Part shown: positions 29,773 through 40,341 of the stretch, in pieces
Position numbering within the stretch: position 1 is the stretch's first letter
How the letters are laid out: each line of letters begins with the position of its first letter
NCBI RefSeq assembly: GCF_021922985.1
Contig: NZ_CP040788.1
Span: forward strand, 1,984,001 to 2,048,000
Reading direction: 5' to 3'
DNA: 64,000 nucleotides
From: Clavibacter michiganensis subsp. tessellarius
GTDB taxonomy: Bacteria; Actinomycetota; Actinomycetes; Actinomycetales; Microbacteriaceae
The notes under the pieces: generated by a model
Database searches by the model: none
Told to the model about the DNA's origin: nothing
What the model saw: the letters and a program-made list of their open reading frames with translations, nothing else
Translations under genes and position numbers: made by a program

Positions 29773-30609
29773 TCAGGGCGCGACGGGCGTGACGCCCAGC
29801 GGCACGAGGCGCGAGGCGCCGCCGTCGGCGAGCGTGAGCACCCAGATGCCGCGCGCGTGCACCGCGACCGAGTGCTCCCAGTGCGACGCCATGCTGCCGT
29901 CGACGGTCGCGACGGTCCAGTCGTCGTCGAGGACGCGCGTCTCCGCCTCGCCGTCGGTGATCATCGGCTCGATGGCGACGACCAGCCCGGGCTTCACCGC
30001 GGGGCCCTTGCCGCGCACGCGGTAGTTGAACACCGGCGGATCCTCGTGCATGCTCCGGCCGATGCCGTGCCCCGTGTAGTCCATGACGATGCCGAAGGAC
30101 CCGGCCGCCTCGACGCTCTCCTCGACGGCCTCGCCCACCTCGTTGAGGTGCGACGCGGTCGCGAGCCGGGCGATGCCCGCCCAGAGGGAGTCCTCGGTGA
30201 CGCGGGACAGGCGCTCGCGCGCCTCCACGACGTCGGGGCTCGCGGGATCCGGCACGACCACGGTCATGGCGGAGTCGCCGTTCCAGCCGTCGATCTCCGC
30301 GCCGCTGTCGACGGAGACGATGTCTCCCGGCTGCAGCACGCGGTCGCCGGGGATGCCGTGCACGACCTCGTCGTTGACCGAGACGCACACCGTGTGGCGG
30401 TACCCCGGCACGAGCTGGAAGTTCGAGCGCCCGCCGAGCGCGCGGATCGCGGCGTCGGCGGCCGCGTCGAGCTCGCCGGTGGTGACGCCCGGCGCGATGA
30501 GCTCGCGCACGGCGTCGAGCGACGCGGCGGTGGCGAGGCCGGGCGCGACCATGCGGCGGATCTCGTCCGGCGTCTTGTAGATGCCGGGCGTGCGGCGGAG
30601 CGCTCCCAC
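29773..30609 (-). CDS. map: Type I methionine aminopeptidase
   Basis: A 278-residue metalloprotease that removes the initiator Met from nascent proteins. Metal ligands fit the family pattern: VSVDSGAEIDGWNGDSAMT supplies two Asp, TGHGIGRSMHEDP a His, and AIEPMIT and HWEHSVAV two Glu. GTG start, 3 nt after the adk stop. Last gene of the spc block, as in other Gram-positives. Confidence 0.96.
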   Translation of the reverse strand: MGALRRTPGIYKTPDEIRRMVAPGLATAASLDAVRELIAPGVTTGELDAAADAAIRALGGRSNFQLVPGYRHTVCVSVNDEVVHGIPGDRVLQPGDIVSVDSGAEIDGWNGDSAMTVVVPDPASPDVVEARERLSRVTEDSLWAGIARLATASHLNEVGEAVEESVEAAGSFGIVMDYTGHGIGRSMHEDPPVFNYRVRGKGPAVKPGLVVAIEPMITDGEAETRVLDDDWTVATVDGSMASHWEHSVAVHARGIWVLTLADGGASRLVPLGVTPVAP

Positions 30610-30612
30610 GGG

Positions 30613-31215
30613 CTAGGCGCGGCCCGCGTCGGAGACGGGTCGGACGCCGCGCTCGGCGAGGGCCGTGCGGATGCGCTCGGCCACCTCGTCGACCTCGCCG
30701 AGGCCGTTGACCTCCACGAGGAGGCCGCTGTCGCGGTAGACGTCGATGAGCGGGCTGGTCTCGCGGACGTAGACCTCCTGGCGGTGCCGGATCTCGTCCT
30801 CGCCGTCGTCGGCGCGGCCCTGCTCGGCCGCGCGGCGGGTGAGCCGGGCCACGACCTCCTCCTCGTCGGCGACGAGCTGGATCACGGCGTCGAGCCGCTG
30901 TCCCCACCCCTCGAGCAGCTCCTCAAGGTACGCGACCTGCGCCAGCGTGCGCGGGTAGCCGTCGAGCAGGAAGCCCGCGCGGGCGTCCTCCTCCTCGAGG
31001 CGGGCCGTGACGAGGCTGTTGGTGAGCTCGTCCGGCACGTAGTTGCCCGCGTCGACGAGCGCCTGGACCTGCTGGCCGAGCTCGGTGCGGTCCTTGATGT
31101 TCTGGCGGAAGATGTCGCCGGTGGAGACGTCGGGGATGCCGTGCTCCGCCGCGATGCGCTTCGCCTGCGTGCCCTTGCCCGCGCCGGGAGGGCCGACGAT
31201 GAGGAGCCGGGTCAC
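30613..31215 (-). CDS. adk: Adenylate kinase
   Basis: A 200-residue nucleotide kinase (ATP + AMP to 2 ADP). Walker [10 protein letters not shown] is at residues 8-16; [15 protein letters not shown] and DGYPRTLAQ bind AMP. The lid is of the short type ([15 protein letters not shown]), without the zinc-binding long lid. GTG overlaps the secY stop by 4 nt. Confidence 0.97.
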   Translation of the reverse strand: MTRLLIVGPPGAGKGTQAKRIAAEHGIPDVSTGDIFRQNIKDRTELGQQVQALVDAGNYVPDELTNSLVTARLEEEDARAGFLLDGYPRTLAQVAYLEELLEGWGQRLDAVIQLVADEEEVVARLTRRAAEQGRADDGEDEIRHRQEVYVRETSPLIDVYRDSGLLVEVNGLGEVDEVAERIRTALAERGVRPVSDAGRA

Positions 31216-32534
31216 TTGAGCAGCCCCTCGTAGTGCCGCTGCTGCAGCTGCGAGTCGATCTGCTTCACCGTCTCGAGGCCGACGCCGACGACGATGAGGA
31301 TGCTCGCGCCGCCGAACGGGAAGTTCTGGTTGGCGCCGACGAGCGACAGGGCGATGAGCGGCAGGAGCGCGATGAGGCCGAGGTACAGCGAGCCCGGCAG
31401 CGTGATGCGCGTGAGCACGTAGTCGAGGTACTCGGCCGTGGGGCGTCCCGCGCGGATGCCCGGGATGAAGCCGCCGTACTTCTTCATGTTGTCGGCGACC
31501 TCCTCCGGGTTGAAGGTGATGGCCACGTAGAAGTACGTGAAGCCGACGATGAGCAGGAAGTACATCGCCATGTAGAGCGGGTGGTCGCCCGTGGTGAGGT
31601 TGTCGGTGATCCACTGCACCCACGGTGCCGGCGGCTGGCCGACGGGCGGCTGGTTGAACTGCGCGACGAGCGCGGGCAGGTACAGCAGCGACGACGCGAA
31701 GATGACGGGCACGACGCCGGCCATGTTCACCTTGATGGGGATGTACGTGTTGTTGCCGCCGTAGGTGCGGCGCCCGACCATGCGCTTGGCGTACTGGACC
31801 GGGATGCGGCGCTGCGACTGCTCGACGTAGACGACCGCGGCGACGACCAGGAGGCCGACCGCGATCACCAGGAGGAAGACCTCCCAGCCGCGGCTCTGCT
31901 GGATCGCGATGAGCGAGGTCGGGAACGCGGCGGCGACCGACGTGAAGATGAGTAGCGACATGCCGTTGCCGATGCCGCGCTCGGTGATGAGCTCGCCCAT
32001 CCACATGATGAGGCCGGTGCCGGCGGTCATCGTGATGACCATGAGCATGATCGCGTACCAGGCGTCGTTCGTGACGAGCTGCGTGCAGGCGCTCACGTTG
32101 GTCTGGCCGAAGAGGGCGCCGCTGCGCGCGACCGTGATGAGCGTCGTGGACTGGAGCACCGCGAGGGCGATCGTGAGGTAGCGCGTGTACTGCGTGAGCT
32201 TGGCCTGGCCGGACTGGCCCTCCTTGTAGAGGGTGTCGAAGTGCGGGATGACCACGCGGAGCAGCTGGACGATGATCGACGCCGTGATGTACGGCATGAT
32301 GCCCAGCGCGAAGATGGAGAGCTTCAGCAGCGCGCCGCCGCTGAAGAGGTTGACGAGCTCGTAGAGGCCCGAGGTGCCCTGGTTGGCGGCGAGGCACGAC
32401 TGCACGTTGGCGAAGTCGACGAACGGCGCGGGGATGAAGGAGCCCAGGCGGAAGAGGGCGATGATGCCCAGCGTGAACCCGATCTTGCGACGCAGGTCGG
32501 GGGTGCGGAAGATCCTGACGACGGCGCTCAACAC
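31212..32534 (-). CDS. secY: Preprotein translocase subunit SecY
   Basis: A 440-residue channel protein with ten membrane helices, core of the Sec translocon in the plasma membrane. [23 protein letters not shown], and the helix pairs ending [19 protein letters not shown] are characteristic. The GTG at 32534 (just before [16 protein letters not shown]) is chosen because family proteins start there and AGGA lies about 9 nt upstream; a longer frame upstream is non-coding and contains the hairpin. Confidence 0.95.
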   Translation of the reverse strand: MLSAVVRIFRTPDLRRKIGFTLGIIALFRLGSFIPAPFVDFANVQSCLAANQGTSGLYELVNLFSGGALLKLSIFALGIMPYITASIIVQLLRVVIPHFDTLYKEGQSGQAKLTQYTRYLTIALAVLQSTTLITVARSGALFGQTNVSACTQLVTNDAWYAIMLMVITMTAGTGLIMWMGELITERGIGNGMSLLIFTSVAAAFPTSLIAIQQSRGWEVFLLVIAVGLLVVAAVVYVEQSQRRIPVQYAKRMVGRRTYGGNNTYIPIKVNMAGVVPVIFASSLLYLPALVAQFNQPPVGQPPAPWVQWITDNLTTGDHPLYMAMYFLLIVGFTYFYVAITFNPEEVADNMKKYGGFIPGIRAGRPTAEYLDYVLTRITLPGSLYLGLIALLPLIALSLVGANQNFPFGGASILIVVGVGLETVKQIDSQLQQRHYEGLLK

Positions 32535-32609
32535 GGAGGGTGTCCTGCTTTCTGTGGAGGGTCCGCCGGGAGGCGGGGGTCGGGCCGACCCGATGCGGCC
32601 CCAGGTGAC

Positions 32610-32643
32610 AGGAGGGGCGGCCGGTTCCCCGACCGCCCCTCCT
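32610..32643 (-). terminator. Hairpin between rplO and secY
   Basis: AGGAGGGGCGG / CCGCCCCTCCT, an 11-bp perfect stem with a 12-nt loop, 15 nt after the rplO stop. No evident U-tract and no clear promoter follows, so it is probably an attenuator that lowers secY-adk-map relative to ribosomal genes. Confidence 0.65.
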
Positions 32644-32658
32644 GAGCGTCCTGCAGTG

Positions 32659-33231
32659 CTACTTGACGGAGCCGCCTGCTGCGACGATCTTCTCCGCAGC
32701 GGAGCCGGAGACCTTGTCGACAGCAACCGTCAGCTTAACCGAGATGTCGCCGTCCCCGAGGACCTTGACCTTCTCGTTCTTGCGGACGGCACCCTTGGCG
32801 ACCAGGTCGCTCGTGGTGACGTCGCCGCCGTCGGGGTAGAGCGCGGCGAGCTTCTCCAGGTTCACGACCTGGTACTCGACGCGGAACGGGTTCTTGAACC
32901 CGCGGAGCTTCGGGGTGCGCATGTGCAGCGGCATCTGCCCACCCTCGAAGCCGACGCGCACCGTGTAGCGGGCCTTCGTGCCCTTGGTGCCGCGACCCGC
33001 GGTCTTGCCCTTCGAGCCCTCACCGCGGCCGACACGCTGGCGTGCCTTCTTGGCCCCGGCGGCGGGACGGAGGTGGTGGACCTTGAGGACCTGGTCGCGC
33101 TTGACCGTCTCCGTCGAGCCGACCGTGGTCGTCTCGGCGGAAGCGGCGGCGGCCGGGGCCTTCGCGGTCTTCTTCGGTGCGGCCTTGGACGCCTTCACGG
33201 GCGTCTCGGCCGACTCGTTCTTCTCAGCCAT
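32659..33231 (-). CDS. rplO: 50S ribosomal protein L15
   Basis: A 190-residue L15. The core starts near residue 45 ([19 protein letters not shown]) with [18 protein letters not shown], the glycine-rich loop typical of L15. The first 45 residues are a Lys/Ala/Thr-rich extension. TGATG overlap of 1 nt with rpmD. Confidence 0.96.
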   Translation of the reverse strand: MAEKNESAETPVKASKAAPKKTAKAPAAAASAETTTVGSTETVKRDQVLKVHHLRPAAGAKKARQRVGRGEGSKGKTAGRGTKGTKARYTVRVGFEGGQMPLHMRTPKLRGFKNPFRVEYQVVNLEKLAALYPDGGDVTTSDLVAKGAVRKNEKVKVLGDGDISVKLTVAVDKVSGSAAEKIVAAGGSVK

Positions 33232-33413
33232 CAGTCGATCTCCTCCACCTTCACCAGGTGCGCGACGGTGTTGACGTAGCCGCGGTTCTGGGCGTTGTCC
33301 TCTCGGACCACCACGGCACCGATGCGACGGAGCCCGAGGCTCCGCAGGGTGTCGCGCTGGTTCTGCTTCTCGCTGATCTTGGACTTGATCTGCGTCACTC
33401 GGAGCTGAGCCAT
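33231..33413 (-). CDS. rpmD: 50S ribosomal protein L30
   Basis: A 60-residue L30: [20 protein letters not shown], then [17 protein letters not shown] and an end [13 protein letters not shown]. Length is standard. ATG overlaps the rpsE stop by 1 nt and the stop overlaps rplO, so rpsE-rpmD-rplO are translated in tight coupling. The longer frame upstream is spurious. Confidence 0.97.
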
Positions 33414-34117
33414 CAGACACCTGCCTTCGCGTCGGCCTCGGCACGCTGGGCGCGGAGGATGCGGGCCGGGACGACCTGCTCGAGCTCGAGCCCACGACGG
33501 GCGGCGACCGCGCGCGGCTCCTCGAGCTGCTGCAGCGCCTCCACCGTGGCGTGCACGATGTTGATCGTGTTGGACGAGCCGAGCGACTTGCTCAGCACGT
33601 CGTGGATGCCGGCGCACTCGAGCACCGCGCGGACGGGGCCACCGGCGATGACGCCGGTACCCGCGGACGCGGGGCGCAGGAGGACGACTCCGGCGGAGGC
33701 CTCACCCTGCACGGCGTGCGGGATGGTCAGGCCGATGCGGGGGACGCGGAAGAAGTTCTTCTTCGCCTCCTCGACGCCCTTGGAGATGGCGGTCGGGACC
33801 TCGCGGGCCTTGCCGTAGCCGACGCCCACCAGCCCGTTGCCGTCTCCGACGATCACGAGCGCGGTGAAGCTGAAGCGACGACCGCCCTTGACGACCTTGG
33901 ACACGCGGTTGATGGTGACGACGCGCTCCAGGAACTGGCTCTTGTCGGCATCACGGCCACCGCGGCTGTCGCGGCCGCCCTGGTTCCGGTCGCGTCCGCC
34001 ACGACGGCCCTCGCGGCCCTCGTTCTGCGCGGGTGCGGTGGACGCCGCGGTCTCGACGGGCGTCTCCGCCACTGCCACGACCTCGGGCTCCTTGTTGTTG
34101 TTCTCGGCTGCGCTCAC
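33413..34117 (-). CDS. rpsE: 30S ribosomal protein S5
   Basis: A 234-residue S5, important for decoding accuracy and helicase action on mRNA. The core from about residue 63 ([20 protein letters not shown]) and [14 protein letters not shown] are conserved. The first 60 residues form an extension rich in Glu then Arg/Gly repeats ([19 protein letters not shown]). GTG start overlapping rplR by 4 nt. Confidence 0.96.
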
Positions 34118-34485
34118 AGGCTCAGACCACCCTCTCGAGCTCCTTCGGCGATGGCCGCGACGCGTCCTGCGTAGCGGTTGCCACCACGATCGAATACGAC
34201 GCTCTCCACGCCGGCCGCCTTGGCGCGCTCGGCGACGAGCTCGCCGACCTTGCGCGACTTGGCGGTCTTGTCGCCGTCGAACGTGCGCATGTCGGCCTCG
34301 AGGGTCGACGCGGACGCGACGGTGTGACCACGGCTGTCATCGACGACCTGCACGAAGACGTGGCGGGCCGAACGGGTGACGACCAGGCGCGGACGCAGCT
34401 CGGTGCCCTCGACCTTCTTGCGCAGGCGTGCGTGCCTGCGGCCGCGGGCGGCGGACTTGCTTTTTCCTCTAACTCCGAGAGCCAT
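34114..34485 (-). CDS. rplR: 50S ribosomal protein L18
   Basis: A 123-residue L18, a 5S rRNA binder. [20 protein letters not shown] and [20 protein letters not shown] are typical; [20 protein letters not shown] ends the protein. The ATG at 34485 matches the family start (MALG...); a GTG two codons upstream, overlapping the rplF stop, is the alternative. Confidence 0.96.
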   Translation of the reverse strand: MALGVRGKSKSAARGRRHARLRKKVEGTELRPRLVVTRSARHVFVQVVDDSRGHTVASASTLEADMRTFDGDKTAKSRKVGELVAERAKAAGVESVVFDRGGNRYAGRVAAIAEGAREGGLSL

Positions 34486-34487
34486 GA

Positions 34488-35024
34488 TCACTTACCACTC
34501 TTTCCGGCCTTGCGGCGAACGTTCTCGCCGGCGTAGCGGACGCCCTTGCCCTTGTAGGGCTCGGGCTTGCGAATCTTGCGGATGTTGGCGGCCGTCTCGC
34601 CGACGAGCTGCTTGTCGATGCCGACGACGGTCATCTTGTTGACGCCCTCGACGGTGAAGCTGATGCCCGCGGGCGCCTCGACGTACACGGGGTGGGAGAA
34701 GCCGAGCGCGAACTCGACGCCCTTGTCCTTGACCGCGACGCGGTAACCCGTGCCGACGATCTCGAGGCCCTTGGTGTAGCCGGTGGTGACGCCGACGATC
34801 TGGTTGGCGATGAGGCTGCGCGTGAGGCCGTGGAGCGAACGCGACTCGCGCTCGTCGTCCGGACGGGTGACGAGCACCTGCCCGTCCTGGACCTCGGCGC
34901 GGATGGGCTGGGCCACGGTGAGGCTCAGCTCGCCCTTGGGGCCCTTGACCGTGACGAGCTGGCCGTCGACGGTGACGTCGACCCCTGCGGGGACGTCGAT
35001 GGGGAGTCTTCCGATGCGGGACAT
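34488..35024 (-). CDS. rplF: 50S ribosomal protein L6
   Basis: A 178-residue L6 near the GTPase centre of the large subunit. [20 protein letters not shown] opens it and [17 protein letters not shown] closes it, both diagnostic. ATG at 35024 is 4 nt after the rpsH stop; the 11 codons upstream in frame belong to rpsH's end. Confidence 0.97.
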   Translation of the reverse strand: MSRIGRLPIDVPAGVDVTVDGQLVTVKGPKGELSLTVAQPIRAEVQDGQVLVTRPDDERESRSLHGLTRSLIANQIVGVTTGYTKGLEIVGTGYRVAVKDKGVEFALGFSHPVYVEAPAGISFTVEGVNKMTVVGIDKQLVGETAANIRKIRKPEPYKGKGVRYAGENVRRKAGKSGK

Positions 35025-35028
35025 GTCG

Positions 35029-35427
35029 TTACCACACGTAGGCGAGGACTTCCCCACCCACGCCCTTCTTCGCAGCCTGGCGGTCCGTGAGGAGCCCCGA
35101 GGAGGTGGACAGGATGGCGACCCCGAGGCCCCCGAGGACCTGGGGGATCTCCGCGGACTTCGCGTACACGCGCAGTCCGGGCTTCGACACGCGCTTGATG
35201 CCCCGGATGGAGCGCTGGCGGTCGGGTCCGAACTTGAGGCTGAGCGTCAGCGTCTGGCCGACGCGGGCGTCCGCGACGTCCCAGCCGGCGATGAAGCCCT
35301 CGGACTTGAGGATGTCGGCGATGTGCGACTTGAGCTTGGAGTGCGGCATGGAGACCGTGTCGTGGTGCGCGGAGTTCGCGTTCCGGAGTCGGGTCAGCAT
35401 GTCAGCGACCGGGTCGGTCATTGTCAT
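35029..35427 (-). CDS. rpsH: 30S ribosomal protein S8
   Basis: A 132-residue S8, central-domain 16S binder and often a translational repressor of the spc operon. [20 protein letters not shown] at the start and [19 protein letters not shown] plus [20 protein letters not shown] near the end are classic. ATG at 35427 or two codons later. No rpsN gene lies between it and rplE. Confidence 0.97.
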   Translation of the reverse strand: MTMTDPVADMLTRLRNANSAHHDTVSMPHSKLKSHIADILKSEGFIAGWDVADARVGQTLTLSLKFGPDRQRSIRGIKRVSKPGLRVYAKSAEIPQVLGGLGVAILSTSSGLLTDRQAAKKGVGGEVLAYVW

Positions 35428-35493
35428 ATCTGGTGGTGCCTCTCTCGCCTGGTTTCGTTCATCCGGACACGGATGACGACCTGTGGTGGTGGC

Positions 35494-35519
35494 GGCGCCG
35501 GGCGGAGGTGCCCGGCGCC
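35494..35519 (-). terminator. Hairpin between rplE and rpsH
   Basis: A perfect 10-bp stem GGCGCCGGGC / GCCCGGCGCC with a 6-nt loop, after a spacer of about 45 nt full of GCACCACC/GCACGACC motifs that begins at the rplE stop. It occupies the place where many actinobacteria carry rpsN/rpsZ. Confidence 0.65.
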
Positions 35520-35565
35520 GATCGTGCGGTGGTGCTGGTCGTGCGGGTGGAGCTGGTGGTGCGTG

Positions 35566-36162
35566 CTACGGCGTGTTCTCGGGCGTCTGGAACGGGAAGC
35601 CGAGCGCCTTGAGCAGCGCGCGTCCCTCGTCGTCCGTCCGAGCGGTCGTGACGACCGTGATGTCCATGCCGCGGACCCGGTCGATGCGGTCCTGGTCGAT
35701 CTCGTGGAACATGGACTGCTCGTTGAGGCCGAACGTGTAGTTGCCGTTGCCGTCGAACTGCTTCGGGCTGAGCCCGCGGAAGTCGCGGATGCGGGGCAGG
35801 GCGAGGGACAGCAGGCGGTCGAGGAACTCCCACATGCGGTCGCCGCGCAGCGTCACGTGGGTGCCGATGGCCTGGCCCTCACGCAGCTTGAACTGGGCGA
35901 TCGACTTGCGGGCCTTCGTGACCTGCGGCTTCTGGCCGGTGATCTTGGTGAGGTCGGCGACCGCGCCGTCGATGATCTTGCCGTCACGGGCCGCGTCGCC
36001 GACGCCCATGTTCACGACGATCTTCGTGAGGCCGGGCACCTGGTGCACGTTCGTGAAGCCGAGATCAGCGGTCAGCTGGCTGACGATCTCGGAGCGGTAC
36101 TTCTGCTTGAGGCGCGGGAGCGGCGTGCTCTCGGCCGTGCCAGCGGTGGCGGTGTCGGTCAT
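35566..36162 (-). CDS. rplE: 50S ribosomal protein L5
   Basis: A 198-residue L5, part of the 5S RNP, touching P-site t[43 protein letters not shown] and [19 protein letters not shown] are conserved. The first 16 residues are a Thr/Ala-rich extension. ATG lies 2 nt after the rplX stop. Confidence 0.97.
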   Translation of the reverse strand: MTDTATAGTAESTPLPRLKQKYRSEIVSQLTADLGFTNVHQVPGLTKIVVNMGVGDAARDGKIIDGAVADLTKITGQKPQVTKARKSIAQFKLREGQAIGTHVTLRGDRMWEFLDRLLSLALPRIRDFRGLSPKQFDGNGNYTFGLNEQSMFHEIDQDRIDRVRGMDITVVTTARTDDEGRALLKALGFPFQTPENTP

Positions 36163-36164
36163 TG

Positions 36165-36524
36165 CTAGAGGTCCTTACCTGACTTCTTGGCGTAGCGCAC
36201 GCGGACGGTCTTGGAGACCCCGTCCTTCTCGACCGTCTCGGTCCGGAAGCCGACTCGCGTGGGCTTCTTGGACTCGGGGTCGACGAGCGCGACGTTGGAG
36301 ATGTGGATGGGCGCCTCGACGGTCTCGATGCCGCCGGTCTTGGAGCCGCGCTGCGTCTGGCCGACGCGGACGTGCTTCGTGACGAAGTTCACGCCCTCGA
36401 CGACGACGCGGTTGCGCTCGACGAGGACGGACAGGACCTTGCCCTGCTTGCCCCGGTCGCCGCCCTTGGCCTGCGTGCGCCCCGTGATGACCTGCACGAG
36501 GTCACCCTTCTTGATGTTCGCCAT
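36165..36524 (-). CDS. rplX: 50S ribosomal protein L24
   Basis: A 119-residue L24, assembly initiator with a KOW motif: [20 protein letters not shown] and [20 protein letters not shown], then [23 protein letters not shown] 2 nt after the rplN stop. Confidence 0.97.
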   Translation of the reverse strand: MANIKKGDLVQVITGRTQAKGGDRGKQGKVLSVLVERNRVVVEGVNFVTKHVRVGQTQRGSKTGGIETVEAPIHISNVALVDPESKKPTRVGFRTETVEKDGVSKTVRVRYAKKSGKDL

Positions 36525-36526
36525 GA

Positions 36527-36895
36527 CTAAATGACCTCCGGTGCCAGCGAGATGATCTTCATGAACTTCTTGTCCCGGAGCTCGCGGCCCACCGGTCCGA
36601 AGATGCGGGTGCCGCGGGGCTCCCCGTTGCTGTTCAGGATGACGGCGGCGTTCTCGTCGAACTTGATGTACGAGCCGTCGGGACGGCGCGTCTCCTTCTT
36701 GGTGCGGACGATGACGGCCTTGACGACCTCGCCCTTCTTCACGTTGCCGCCGGGGATCGCGTCCTTGACGGTCGCGACGATGACGTCCCCGAGTCCGGCG
36801 TAGCGACGACCCGAGCCACCGAGCACGCGGATGGTCAAGATCTCCTTGGCACCGGTGTTGTCGGCGATCTTCAGGCGGGATTCCTGCTGAATCAC
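36527..36895 (-). CDS. rplN: 50S ribosomal protein L14
   Basis: A 122-residue L14 at the subunit interface. It starts [20 protein letters not shown] and ends [16 protein letters not shown]. The GTG at 36895 is chosen from family length and GAAGGAG upstream; six additional in-frame codons upstream are not likely translated. Confidence 0.97.
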   Translation of the reverse strand: MIQQESRLKIADNTGAKEILTIRVLGGSGRRYAGLGDVIVATVKDAIPGGNVKKGEVVKAVIVRTKKETRRPDGSYIKFDENAAVILNSNGEPRGTRIFGPVGRELRDKKFMKIISLAPEVI

Positions 36896-36923
36896 TGTTG
36901 CTCCTTCATCCAAGCAGCCGGGG

Positions 36924-37220
36924 CTACTTGGCCTTCTCGAGGATCTCGACCAGGCGCCAGCGCTTGGAGGCGCTGAGGGGACGGGTCTCGTTGATCAGGA
37001 CCAGGTCGCCGATGCCGGCGCTGTTGGACTCGTCGTGCGCCTTGACCTTGGAGGTGCGGCGGATGACCTTGCCGTACAGCGGGTGCTTCACGCGGTCCTC
37101 GACCTCGACGACGATGGTCTTCTCCATCTTGTCGCTGGTCACGTAGCCACGACGGGACTTGCGGTAGCCGCGGTCGGCCGTCGCGGTGTCAGCCGTGTTC
37201 TTCTCTTCGGCGTTCGCCAT
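36924..37220 (-). CDS. rpsQ: 30S ribosomal protein S17
   Basis: A 98-residue S17. The core begins [20 protein letters not shown] and ends [17 protein letters not shown]. About 18 Asn/Ala/Asp residues precede it. ATG with GGAGG 7 nt upstream; a TTG two codons earlier overlaps the rpmC stop and is less likely. Confidence 0.96.
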   Translation of the reverse strand: MANAEEKNTADTATADRGYRKSRRGYVTSDKMEKTIVVEVEDRVKHPLYGKVIRRTSKVKAHDESNSAGIGDLVLINETRPLSASKRWRLVEILEKAK

Positions 37221-37222
37221 GA

Positions 37223-37549
37223 TCAAGCCTCCTCAGCCTTCTCGGTGACGGCGGCGTCGTCGGCCTTCGCGGCCTTCTTCGTCGCCTTCTTCTTCTCGGG
37301 CTTCTCGGGGACCTCGACGGGGGCGGGCGTGGCACGGATGCCCAGCTCGCGCTCGCGGATGACCGTGTAGATCCGAGCGATGTCGCGCTTGACGGCGCGC
37401 AGGCGGCCGTGGCTGTCGAGCTGACCGGTGGCCGACTGGAAGCGCAGGTTGAACAGCTCCTCCTTGGCCTTCTTCAGCTCTTCGACGAGTCGCTCGTCCT
37501 CGAAAGTGTCCAGCTCGACGGGGGCGAGCTCCTTGGAACCGATCGCCAT
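37223..37549 (-). CDS. rpmC: 50S ribosomal protein L29
   Basis: A 108-residue L29 near the exit tunnel, a docking site for trigger factor and [23 protein letters not shown] and [19 protein letters not shown] are the family core (to about residue 72). The rest is a tail of Glu/Pro then Lys/Ala ([17 protein letters not shown]) that is longer than usual. ATG overlaps rplP's stop by 1 nt. Confidence 0.96.
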   Translation of the reverse strand: MAIGSKELAPVELDTFEDERLVEELKKAKEELFNLRFQSATGQLDSHGRLRAVKRDIARIYTVIRERELGIRATPAPVEVPEKPEKKKATKKAAKADDAAVTEKAEEA

Positions 37550-37968
37550 TATGCGTCGCCTTCCTCGCGCTTGATGATGCGTGCCTTGAGGGGCAGCTTG
37601 TGGATGGCCCGGGTGAGCGCCTCGCGCGCCGTGACCTCGTCGACTCCGGAGAGCTCGAAGAGCACGCGGCCCGGCTTGACGTTCGCGACCCACCACTCGA
37701 CCGAGCCCTTTCCGGAACCCATGCGGGTCTCGGCGGGCTTCTTGGTGAGCGGGCGGTCGGGGAAGATGTTGATGTACACCTTGCCGCCGCGCTTGACGTG
37801 ACGCGTCATGGCGATACGAGCGGACTCGATCTGCCGGTTCGTGACGTACGCGGGCGTGAGGGCCTGGATGCCGTACTCGCCGAACGACACCACGGTGCCG
37901 CCCGTCGCGTGGCCGGACCGACCCGGGTGGTGCTGCTTGCGGTGCTTGAGCTTGCGGGGGATCAACAT
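37549..37968 (-). CDS. rplP: 50S ribosomal protein L16
   Basis: A 139-residue L16 near the A-site tRNA elbow. [40 protein letters not shown] and [20 protein letters not shown] are diagnostic. Standard length. Confidence 0.98.
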   Translation of the reverse strand: MLIPRKLKHRKQHHPGRSGHATGGTVVSFGEYGIQALTPAYVTNRQIESARIAMTRHVKRGGKVYINIFPDRPLTKKPAETRMGSGKGSVEWWVANVKPGRVLFELSGVDEVTAREALTRAIHKLPLKARIIKREEGDA

Positions 37969-37970
37969 GG

Positions 37971-38768
37971 TTACGCCTCAACTCCTGCTGCGGCGACCGG
38001 CGCTGCCTCGGCGGCCGGCGCGGTGCGCGGCGCATTGGTGCGGCGATCCCCGGTTCGACCGTCGGAACGGTCGTTACGGCGCTCGGGGCGGGACGACTTC
38101 TGGTTCGCCTGCTCGCGAGCGAGATCCTTGTTCGTGATGTCGCCCTTGTAGACCCAGACCTTCACGCCGATGCGGCCGAAGGAGGTGCGGGCCTCGTAGA
38201 AGCCGTAGTCGATGTTCGCGCGGAGGGTGTGCAGCGGCACGCGGCCCTCGCGGTAGAACTCCGACCGGCTCATCTCGGCGCCGCCGAGGCGGCCCGAGAC
38301 CTGGATGCGGACGCCCTTGGCGCCGGCGCGCTGGGCGCCCTGGAGGCCCTTGCGCATCGCGCGGCGGAACGCCACGCGACCCGCGAGCTGCTCGGCGATG
38401 CCCTGGGCGACCAGCTGCGCCTCGGCCTCGGGGTTCTTCACCTCGAGGATGTTCAGCTGGATCTGCTTGCCCGTGAGCTTCTCGAGGTCGGCGCGGATGC
38501 GCTCGGCCTCGACGCCGCGGCGTCCGATGACGATGCCCGGGCGCGCCGTGTAGATGTCCACGCGGACGCGGTCACGGGTGCGCTCGATCTCGATGCGCGC
38601 CACTCCGGCGCGGTCGAGGCTCGTCTTGAGCATGGTGCGGATGCGCACGTCCTCGGCGACGTAGTCGCTGTAACGCTGCCCCTTCTTCGTGCTGTCCGAG
38701 AACCAGCGCGACACGTGGTCGGTGGTGATCCCGAGACGGAACCCGTACGGGTTGACCTTCTGTCCCAT
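37971..38768 (-). CDS. rpsC: 30S ribosomal protein S3
   Basis: A 265-residue S3 at the mRNA entry. It opens [20 protein letters not shown]; the KH domain has the loop [14 protein letters not shown]; the C domain includes [20 protein letters not shown]. The last 45 residues are an Arg/Asn then Ala/Pro-rich tail. Overlaps rplV by 1 nt (TAATG). Confidence 0.97.
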   Translation of the reverse strand: MGQKVNPYGFRLGITTDHVSRWFSDSTKKGQRYSDYVAEDVRIRTMLKTSLDRAGVARIEIERTRDRVRVDIYTARPGIVIGRRGVEAERIRADLEKLTGKQIQLNILEVKNPEAEAQLVAQGIAEQLAGRVAFRRAMRKGLQGAQRAGAKGVRIQVSGRLGGAEMSRSEFYREGRVPLHTLRANIDYGFYEARTSFGRIGVKVWVYKGDITNKDLAREQANQKSSRPERRNDRSDGRTGDRRTNAPRTAPAAEAAPVAAAGVEA

Positions 38769-39160
38769 TACTTGCTCGCCTTCTTCGTGGTCGTCGCCAC
38801 GTCCGCCTCATCCGGCGTCGCGAGGACGACCGTGATGTGGCTGGTGCGCTTGTTGATACGGAATGCGCGACCCTGTGCGCGCGGCTGGAACCGCTTGAGG
38901 GTGGTGCCCTCGTCCACGAACGCCTTGGCGATGTAGAGGTCCTGCTCGGCCAGGAAGCTGTTGGACGCGTCGGCCTTGACCCGCGCGTTCGCCATGGCCG
39001 AGGCCACCAGCTTGTAGACCGGCTCGCTCGCGCCCTGCGGCGCGAACTTCAGGATGGCCAGGGCCTCCTCGGCCTGCTTCCCGCGGATCATGTCCACGAC
39101 ACGACGGGCCTTCTGGGGGGTGACGCGGATGTGACGCACGCGTGCGATCGACTCCACCAT
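38768..39160 (-). CDS. rplV: 50S ribosomal protein L22
   Basis: A 130-residue L22 whose hairpin lines the exit tunnel, a macrolide-resistance locus. [20 protein letters not shown], the loop region [20 protein letters not shown] and [13 protein letters not shown] look wild-type. The tail after that is a short Lys/Ala stretch. Confidence 0.97.
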   Translation of the reverse strand: MVESIARVRHIRVTPQKARRVVDMIRGKQAEEALAILKFAPQGASEPVYKLVASAMANARVKADASNSFLAEQDLYIAKAFVDEGTTLKRFQPRAQGRAFRINKRTSHITVVLATPDEADVATTTKKASK

Positions 39161-39185
39161 TTCTCTCCTCCTTCTCGTCGCCGCG

Positions 39186-39467
39186 TTAGCGACGACGACC
39201 CTTCTTGTCGTCCTTCACGTGGCCGCGGAAGGTGCGCGTGAGAGCGAACTCGCCGAGCTTGTGGCCCACCATCGACTCGGTGATGAACACCGGCGTGTGC
39301 TTGCGACCGTCGTGCACCGCGATGGTGTGACCCAGCATCGCCGGGATGATCATCGATCGGCGCGACCAGGTCTTGATCACGTTCTTGCTGCTGGCCTCGT
39401 TCGCCGAGATCACCTTGCGGAGCAGGTGGTCGTCGACGAAGGGGCCCTTCTTCAGACTGCGTGGCAT
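39186..39467 (-). CDS. rpsS: 30S ribosomal protein S19
   Basis: A 93-residue S19. [40 protein letters not shown] and [20 protein letters not shown] are diagnostic; the basic end KKGRRR is normal. Follows rplB by 12 nt. Confidence 0.98.
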   Translation of the reverse strand: MPRSLKKGPFVDDHLLRKVISANEASSKNVIKTWSRRSMIIPAMLGHTIAVHDGRKHTPVFITESMVGHKLGEFALTRTFRGHVKDDKKGRRR

Positions 39468-39479
39468 CTTCTACAACTC

Positions 39480-40319
39480 CTACTTGCGCTTCTTGCCGGC
39501 GTTGCGGCGGCGAACGATGAGCTTGTCGCTGGGCTTGTTGATGTGGCGCGTGCGGCCTTCCTTCTGGCCCCACGGGCTGACCGGGTGGCGACCACCGGAG
39601 GTCTTGCCCTCACCACCACCGTGCGGGTGGTCGACCGGGTTCATGGCGACACCGCGGACGGTCGGGCGGACGCCCTTCCAGCGCATGCGGCCGGCCTTGC
39701 CCCAGTTGATGTTCGACTGCTCGGCGTTGCCGACCTCGCCGATGGTCGCGCGGCAGCGCGCATCGACGTTGCGGATCTCGCCGGAGGGCAGGCGCAGCTG
39801 GGCGTAGGGGCCGTCCTTCGCCACGAGGCGCACGGAGGCGCCGGCGGAGCGGGCCATCTTCGCGCCGCCGCCGGGGCGGAGCTCGATGGCGTGGATGACG
39901 GTACCCGTCGGGATGTTGCGCAGCGGCAGGTTGTTGCCCGGCTTGATGTCGGCCTGGGCGCCCGACTCGATCTTGTCGCCCTGGCTCAGCTTGTTCGGCG
40001 CCAGGATGTAGCGCTTGGTGCCGTCGACGAAGTGCAGGAGCGCGATGCGCGCCGTGCGGTTGGGGTCGTACTCGATGTGCGCGACGGTGGCGAGGACGCC
40101 GTCCTTGTCATTGCGCTTGAAGTCGATGACGCGGTACTGGCGCTTGTGGCCGCCACCGATGTGACGCGTGGTGATGCGGCCCTGGTTGTTGCGTCCACCG
40201 GTCTTGGAGAGCGGGCGGAGCAGCGACTTCTCGGGCGTCGAGCGCGTGATCTCCACGAAGTCGGCGACGGACGAACCGCGACGACCCGGGGTCGTGGGCT
40301 TGTACTTGCGAATGGCCAT
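39480..40319 (-). CDS. rplB: 50S ribosomal protein L2
   Basis: A 279-residue L2, needed for subunit joining and peptidyl transfer. [20 protein letters not shown] opens it. [20 protein letters not shown] holds the conserved His close to the active centre, and the C-terminus [20 protein letters not shown] is typical. Confidence 0.98.
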   Translation of the reverse strand: MAIRKYKPTTPGRRGSSVADFVEITRSTPEKSLLRPLSKTGGRNNQGRITTRHIGGGHKRQYRVIDFKRNDKDGVLATVAHIEYDPNRTARIALLHFVDGTKRYILAPNKLSQGDKIESGAQADIKPGNNLPLRNIPTGTVIHAIELRPGGGAKMARSAGASVRLVAKDGPYAQLRLPSGEIRNVDARCRATIGEVGNAEQSNINWGKAGRMRWKGVRPTVRGVAMNPVDHPHGGGEGKTSGGRHPVSPWGQKEGRTRHINKPSDKLIVRRRNAGKKRK

Positions 40320-40341
40320 TGGTGTTTTCCTAGTCCCGGTC

